Shown here: one piece after another, positions 59,888-64,000 of the stretch
How the letters are laid out: each line of letters starts with the position of its first letter
Numbering within the stretch: position 1 is the stretch's first letter
NCBI RefSeq assembly: GCF_000026225.1
Contig: NC_011740.1
Location: forward strand, 2,666,001 to 2,730,000
Direction: 5' to 3'
Length of the DNA: 64,000 bases
Source: Escherichia fergusonii ATCC 35469
GTDB lineage: Bacteria; Pseudomonadota; Gammaproteobacteria; Enterobacterales; Enterobacteriaceae
Position numbers and translations under genes: made by a program
Notes under the pieces: model-generated
Told to the model about the DNA's origin: nothing
The model's input: the letters and a program-made list of their open reading frames with translations, nothing else
Databases searched by the model: none

Positions 59888-60850
59888 TTACTGCACAAAA
59901 CGATCGGTGACGTACTGGCTATAATCCGTCGCCACAGCAGGCACTTTGCCTTGTTCCTTTAAAAACTGCGCGGTGTCGACAATCGCTTTGTTCACCGGGC
60001 CATTAAGTTCCGCACTTTGTTGTTGTGGTGTCAGGTAAGTGTTGCCTTTAACCAGACCAGGCACATCAGCTTCCTGCACACCACTAAAACGCGCCAGTTT
60101 GCTGATATTTTCTGGCTGTTTCAGCCATGCGTCAGGATTAGCAATATAAGGTTGCTGGGCATTAATGGCGCTTTTGGCAAAGGCTTTTACTACCTCAGGA
60201 TATTTTTGTGCGAAATCTTTACGCACCACCCACACATCCAGCGTCGGGGAGCCCCATTGTCCAACCTGTTCTGAATCCGTAAGCACTTTGCCATCCTTTT
60301 CCAGTGCATTGACGGCAGGTGCCCAGACATAAGCGCCATCAATATCACCACGCTGCCAGGCTGCAATAATGGCTGGAGGCTGCAAATTAATGATCTCCAC
60401 CTGACCCGGTTTTATTCCCCAGTGTTTCAATGCTGCCAGCAGGCTGTAATGTGTGGTGGAGATAAACGGCACAGCAATACGTTTACCGATCAAATCTTCT
60501 GGTTTGCTTATGTTTTTCTTCACCACCAGCGCTTCAGAATTACCGAGTTTTGAGGCCAGCAGGAAGACTTCAATCGGTACTTGCTGGCTGGCAGCAACCG
60601 CCAGTGGGCTGGAACCAAGGTTGCCAATTTGTACATCCCCTGAAGCCAACGCCCGAACGATGCTGGCACCGCTATCAAACTTACGCCAGTCAACATTCGC
60701 CCCGCTCTCTTTAGCAAAGGTGTTATCTGCCTGTGCAACTTTCGCGGGTTCAGCGGAAGTTTGATAAGCAACAGTTACGTTTACTGCATGTGCCTGAAAG
60801 GCCACTACAGCCAGTACGGCGAGGAATGTATTACGCGATGATATTGCCAT
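59888..60850 (-). CDS. tauA: Taurine-binding periplasmic protein TauA
   Basis: A 320-residue sulfonate-binding protein of the SsuA/THI5 family with a signal of 22 residues ending in QAHA. GDVQIGNLGSSPLAVA and RGDIDGAYVWAPA are ligand-domain motifs. First gene of tauABCD, expressed under sulfate starvation through Cbl and CysB in K-12. Confidence 0.97.
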   Translation of the reverse strand: MAISSRNTFLAVLAVVAFQAHAVNVTVAYQTSAEPAKVAQADNTFAKESGANVDWRKFDSGASIVRALASGDVQIGNLGSSPLAVAASQQVPIEVFLLASKLGNSEALVVKKNISKPEDLIGKRIAVPFISTTHYSLLAALKHWGIKPGQVEIINLQPPAIIAAWQRGDIDGAYVWAPAVNALEKDGKVLTDSEQVGQWGSPTLDVWVVRKDFAQKYPEVVKAFAKSAINAQQPYIANPDAWLKQPENISKLARFSGVQEADVPGLVKGNTYLTPQQQSAELNGPVNKAIVDTAQFLKEQGKVPAVATDYSQYVTDRFVQ

Positions 60851-61513
60851 GATTGCCTGCTCTCCTGTCTTGTTATGCAGGCAGTATTCGCGGACAACGA
60901 GATTAGATAAAAGAATTAATCGCTATGTACAAGATGCTTTTATTCTTAGCAAAAAAGTGACAAACGTAAGCTCAAATGAGACTAAAGACATTCATAACTT
61001 CGTCCAATGCGCTATGTTTATACTGTAAAAATAATTTTTAATATATTGAATTAGCAAAATATCTAATAATACTTAATATGTTTACGTCGCATCCGATACG
61101 TAAAATATGTAGCGTTAAATATATTCGCAATACAATTCAGAAGGTTAAAAACAAACAGAACAATTTTTGACAGTTAAGATAAATGAAATATATTCACGGT
61201 TTATATAATATAATTCTTCATGATATTTAAAATCTGAACATAAAAATAAAAAATCAATTTTAAATATAATCAATTGACAAATCAAATTACATCAAAATAC
61301 AATATATATAACCATACACCTCCAAATGCACACTTAATTAACACATGACACACAAAAAAACACATTCTCCCACCGCCCCTCCAGATATTAAATATTCCTG
61401 ATCCCAGGATTATTTATATCTCTCTCACTCCTGGCGTCTGTACTTGCAGAAAAGTTCTTATGTGTTGCTTTTAGAGAAGTTTCACCATAATAATTAACAT
61501 GAGGTGTCAGAAT
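60851..61513. promoter_or_regulatory. tauA-yaiS divergent region, AT-rich
   Basis: 663 bp with no supported gene. Positions 61010-61330 are very AT-rich. GCCTGC (60855-60860) and GCAGGC (60877-60882) bracket the tauA ribosome site region. TTTACGT (61081-61087) and ACGTAAA (61098-61104) form a palindrome around a REP-like CGCATCCGAT. Cbl/CysB sites for tauA should lie here but have no clear consensus to read. Confidence 0.5.
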
Positions 61514-62182
61514 GTGGACAAAATTATAAGTTCTGCTTTTCCTTCTGTAGAAAAAAGGCAAGGAATTTTGGCTATTGGTGCACATCCTGACGATATAGAA
61601 TTAGGTTGTGGTGCCTCTCTGGCTCGCCTTGCCAAAAAGGGAATTTATGTTACAGCAGTTGTTATGACTTCCGGGGAAGAAGAATCCGCAAAAAATAGTG
61701 ATCGCTATCATGAATCCAGCGAAGCATTAAAAATTTTAGGCTGTCAGAAAATTATTCATCTTAATTTTTCGCAGACCCGCACATACATGCAACTCAATGA
61801 CATGATTACCGCTCTGGAAGATGTCATTGCCCGTCAAATTCCCTCTGAAGTAGAGATTATGCGTGTTTATACCATGCATGATATTGATCGCCATGAAGAA
61901 CACCTTGCCGTTTACCAGGCTTCCATGATGGCCTGTCGAGATATTCCGCAGATTTTCGGCTATGAAACGCCAGGCACCTGGCTTTCATTTATTCCACAAG
62001 TTTTTGAATCAGTGGATGAAGAATATTTCACATTGAAGCTCGCGGCATTAAAAAAACATAAAAGCCAAAGCCAGCACGACTATATGCACCCGGAACGACT
62101 GCGGGCTGTCGCACAATTTCGTGGTCATCAGGTTAACATCCCCCTGAGTGAAGGTTTTGTCATTCATAAAATGATTCTTTAA
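61514..62182 (+). CDS. yaiS: PIG-L/LmbE family deacetylase YaiS
   Basis: A 222-residue zinc hydrolase of the PIG-L family (N-acetylglucosaminyl deacetylase type). AIGAHPDDIELGCG holds the AHPDD metal motif, and DRHEEHLAVYQA the third ligand. Substrate unknown. A GTG start at 61514 (VDKIISSAFPS) is preferred: GAGGTG lies eight bases before it, while the ATG at 61499 has no ribosome site. Longer than the K-12 product as remembered. Divergent from tauA. Confidence 0.9.
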   Translation: MDKIISSAFPSVEKRQGILAIGAHPDDIELGCGASLARLAKKGIYVTAVVMTSGEEESAKNSDRYHESSEALKILGCQKIIHLNFSQTRTYMQLNDMITALEDVIARQIPSEVEIMRVYTMHDIDRHEEHLAVYQASMMACRDIPQIFGYETPGTWLSFIPQVFESVDEEYFTLKLAALKKHKSQSQHDYMHPERLRAVAQFRGHQVNIPLSEGFVIHKMIL

Positions 62183-62190
62183 AAGGATCT

Positions 62191-62236
62191 TATACGCTAT
62201 ATAATTCGAGTCGCAGACAGGCAACTTGAAATACTG
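62191..62236. repeat. Shortened ERIC-like element
   Basis: TATACGCTATATAATTCGAG at 62191-62210 matches the left end of the ERIC element at 11111 in 17 of 20 positions, and GCAACTTGAAATA at 62221-62233 matches its right end in 12 of 13. About 80-100 bases of ERIC core are missing. Confidence 0.6.
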
Positions 62237-62284
62237 CATTGCTGGCGTGAACCAGACGACAACCGCCTGGAATTCTGATTCCTC

Positions 62285-62312
62285 TGCCGCCTGGAACACT
62301 GGCGGCATTTTT
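62285..62312 (+). terminator. Terminator after yaiS
   Basis: TGCCGCC at 62285-62291 pairs with GGCGGCA at 62301-62307, followed by TTTTT. It closes yaiS about 100 bp past its stop, beyond the shortened ERIC. Confidence 0.85.
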
Positions 62313-62606
62313 CCTTATCAGCGTACCAGACGTAAATGTCCGCGCCGGGGGCTGAGTAAAGGTTTGGGTGTAACAATGACATACAGCCAGGGTCGCCAAC
62401 TCATAACACCTCCGTTTTCGGCTTTTAGTTAAACTCTGGCAGTGAAAAAACGCCCCGGCATTAATACGAAAGTTGTAACGCCCCTCCTCTTCTCATACTT
62501 GTTACAGACAATTCGTCCTCGCGCACACATTTGCACACTGAATAAGACGCTTATTTATAGCCTATGGCAAGATAGCCAGCAGACGACTTTATCTCAGGAT
62601 ACCGCC
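62313..62606 (+). promoter_or_regulatory. lacZ: lacZ upstream region without K-12 operator
   Basis: TTGCAC at 62531-62536 and TTTATA at 62554-62559 are 17 bases apart and could be the -35 and -10. TGTAAC (62474-62479) and GTTACA (62501-62506) form an inverted repeat upstream. The lac O1 core (TTGTGAGCGGATAACAA) is absent and no good CRP site is seen. AGGA at 62596-62599 is the ribosome site. No lacI tail is recognisable. Confidence 0.55.
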
Positions 62607-64000
62607 ATGCCCTTGAATACGGATTCACTTGCAGCTGTCTTACATCGTCGCGACTGGGAAAACCCGGCGATAAGTCAACTCAACCGCCTGGCAGCACATC
62701 CCTCTTTCAGCAGCTGGCGCAGTGCTGAAGACGCTCGCAATAACCTGACTTCCGGTAGTGTGCTTAACCTGAACGGTGAATGGCGATTTACATGGTATCC
62801 GTTCCCTGAAGCCGTACCGGAAAGTTGGTTGTTGTACGACACCGACAATGCCGACACGGTGACCGTACCTTCATGCTGGCAGATGGATGGCTACGACGCG
62901 CCAATTTACACCAACATCACCTACCCAATTCCGGTTAATCCCCCTTTTGTTCCTGTGGAAAATCCCACGGGTTGTTATTCAGTTATCTTTACGGTGGATG
63001 ACGCCTGGCGGCAGTCAGGGCAGACACGAATAATTTTTGATGGTGTCAATTCCGCATTTCATTTGTGGTGTAACGGCTGTTGGGTAGGTTATTCCCAGGA
63101 TAGCCGACTCCCTTCTGAGTTTGATCTCAGTGACTTCTTGCAGGAAGGCGAAAACCGCCTGGCGGTAATGGTGCTGCGCTGGTGTGACGGTAGCTACCTG
63201 GAAGATCAGGATATGTGGCGGATGAGTGGTATTTTTCGTGACGTTACACTGCTGCATAAACCTACCAGTCAAATCAACGATATGCATGTGAATACGCACT
63301 TTAACGATGATTTTAGCCGGGCAGCTCTGGAGGCAGAGGTCAGAATCAACAGCGACGACGTCAGAGAGCAGCTTGTCACAGTGCAATTGTGGCAGGGAGA
63401 AACGCTGATTGATGAAGAAACCGCGCCACCTGGCAGTGAAATTATTGATGAGCGCGGCGCATATAACGATCGAGTAACGTTACGTCTTTCAGTGGAAAGA
63501 CCTGCACTCTGGAGTGCGGAAACGCCCAACCTTTACCGCGTCGTATTCTTGTTACAAACCGCTGACGGCACTTTGATAGAAGCCGAAGCGTGTGATGTCG
63601 GTTTTCGTCAGGTCAAAATTGAAAACGGGTTATTGCTGCTTAACGGAAAACCGTTGCTGATTCGTGGAGTGAACCGCCATGAGCATCATCCGCTGCATGG
63701 GCAGGTGATGGACCGTGAAACCATGCTGCAAGATATCCTGCTGATGAAGCAGAATAACTTCAATGCTGTCCGCTGTTCGCATTACCCTAATCATCCTTTG
63801 TGGTACACACTTTGCGACCAGTACGGGCTATATGTGGTTGATGAGGCAAATATCGAAACCCACGGCATGGTGCCGATGAACCGTCTGAGTGATGATCCAC
63901 AGTGGTTACCCGCCATGAGCCAGCGCGTAACACGGATGGTGCAGCGAGACCGCAATCATCCCTGCATTATAATCTGGTCATTGGGTAATGAGTCTGGTCA
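62607..64000 (+). CDS. lacZ: Beta-galactosidase LacZ, partial (3' end outside window)
   Basis: The frame is open from ATG 62607 to the window end, 464 codons, about 45 percent of a GH2 beta-galactosidase of about 1024 residues. It shows the GH2 jelly-roll start (LAAHPSFSSWR, LNGEWRF), GYDAPIYTNITYP, RIIFDGVNSAFHLW, EDQDMWRMSGIFRD and the barrel motifs RGVNRHEHHP and DEANIETHG. The last bases encode LGNESG, the acid/base glutamate (Glu461 in K-12). It is clearly LacZ but much diverged from the K-12 enzyme, for example after residue 42. It lies next to yaiS without lacI; whether lacY and lacA follow cannot be seen. Confidence 0.95.
   Translation, partial: MPLNTDSLAAVLHRRDWENPAISQLNRLAAHPSFSSWRSAEDARNNLTSGSVLNLNGEWRFTWYPFPEAVPESWLLYDTDNADTVTVPSCWQMDGYDAPIYTNITYPIPVNPPFVPVENPTGCYSVIFTVDDAWRQSGQTRIIFDGVNSAFHLWCNGCWVGYSQDSRLPSEFDLSDFLQEGENRLAVMVLRWCDGSYLEDQDMWRMSGIFRDVTLLHKPTSQINDMHVNTHFNDDFSRAALEAEVRINSDDVREQLVTVQLWQGETLIDEETAPPGSEIIDERGAYNDRVTLRLSVERPALWSAETPNLYRVVFLLQTADGTLIEAEACDVGFRQVKIENGLLLLNGKPLLIRGVNRHEHHPLHGQVMDRETMLQDILLMKQNNFNAVRCSHYPNHPLWYTLCDQYGLYVVDEANIETHGMVPMNRLSDDPQWLPAMSQRVTRMVQRDRNHPCIIIWSLGNESG

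Noticed and set aside
61010..61380. Possible phage attachment site or IS remnant in AT-rich DNA
   Set aside because: No flanking direct repeats, transposase fragment, integrase or tRNA end is present.
62226..62432. 68-codon frame between yaiS and lacZ as a possible lacI or other gene remnant
   Set aside because: It runs through the yaiS terminator, has no ribosome site and shows no LacI C-terminal similarity.
62313..62606. Canonical lac O1 operator and CRP site
   Set aside because: Searched by eye on both strands; no match to the operator core or to TGTGA-N6-TCACA was found.

Overview
The window is a chromosomal segment of an enterobacterium of the genus Escherichia. Gene content and order follow the E. 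coli K-12 interval from lacZ to yajR, written here in reverse: yajR, yajQ, panE, yajL, thiI, xseB-ispA-dxs-yajO, pgpA, thiL, nusB-ribE-ribD-nrdR, yajI, tsx, yajD, secF-secD-yajC-tgt-queA, acpH, malZ, proY, brnQ, phoR-phoB, sbcD-sbcC, mak, rdgC, ppnP, aroM, yaiA, aroL, yaiI, proC, dgcC, psiF, phoA, iraP, ddlA, yaiZ, yaiY, yaiW, sbmA, ampH, iprA (yaiV), yaiT, hemB, tauDCBA, yaiS, lacZ. Compared with K-12 proteins as I remember them (no alignment was run), many products differ by a few residues, while DgcC, AmpH, SecF, ThiL and above all LacZ differ more. A non-coli Escherichia (E. fergusonii is the first to test) or a deep E. coli lineage is therefore more likely than an ordinary E. coli. The species call is inference.

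Left end (1-2.6 kb): the tail of an FAD-dependent dehydrogenase, a TIM-barrel isomerase/dehydratase-like protein and an aromatic-acid-type MFS permease form a small catabolic-looking operon next to yajR, with no K-12 counterpart that I know of. 2.7-18.3 kb: housekeeping genes for isoprenoid, thiamin and riboflavin synthesis, RNR control and the nucleoside porin Tsx, separated by REP elements and one full ERIC element. 18.3-24.9 kb: the queA-tgt-yajC-secD-secF run (tRNA queuosine and protein export). 24.9-38.7 kb: maltodextrin, proline and branched-chain amino acid transport, the PhoBR regulators, the SbcCD nuclease, Mak and RdgC; araJ, which separates sbcC and mak in K-12, is absent. 38.7-48.2 kb: the TyrR/TrpR-controlled aroL-yaiA-aroM group, proC, dgcC, the Pho-regulated phoA and psiF, iraP and ddlA. 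48.2-57.4 kb: envelope genes yaiW-sbmA and ampH, the regulator iprA, a complete 1002-residue autotransporter (yaiT; disrupted in K-12) and hemB.

Right end (57.4-64 kb): the tauABCD sulfonate operon, an AT-rich stretch, the PIG-L deacetylase gene yaiS, then lacZ running off the window. The lacI, mhp, frm, yaiL, yaiO and yaiP genes that lie between lacZ and yaiS in K-12 are missing, and no K-12-like lac operator precedes lacZ. A shortened ERIC-like sequence lies at that junction. No insertion sequence, prophage, CRISPR array, tRNA or rRNA gene was recognised.
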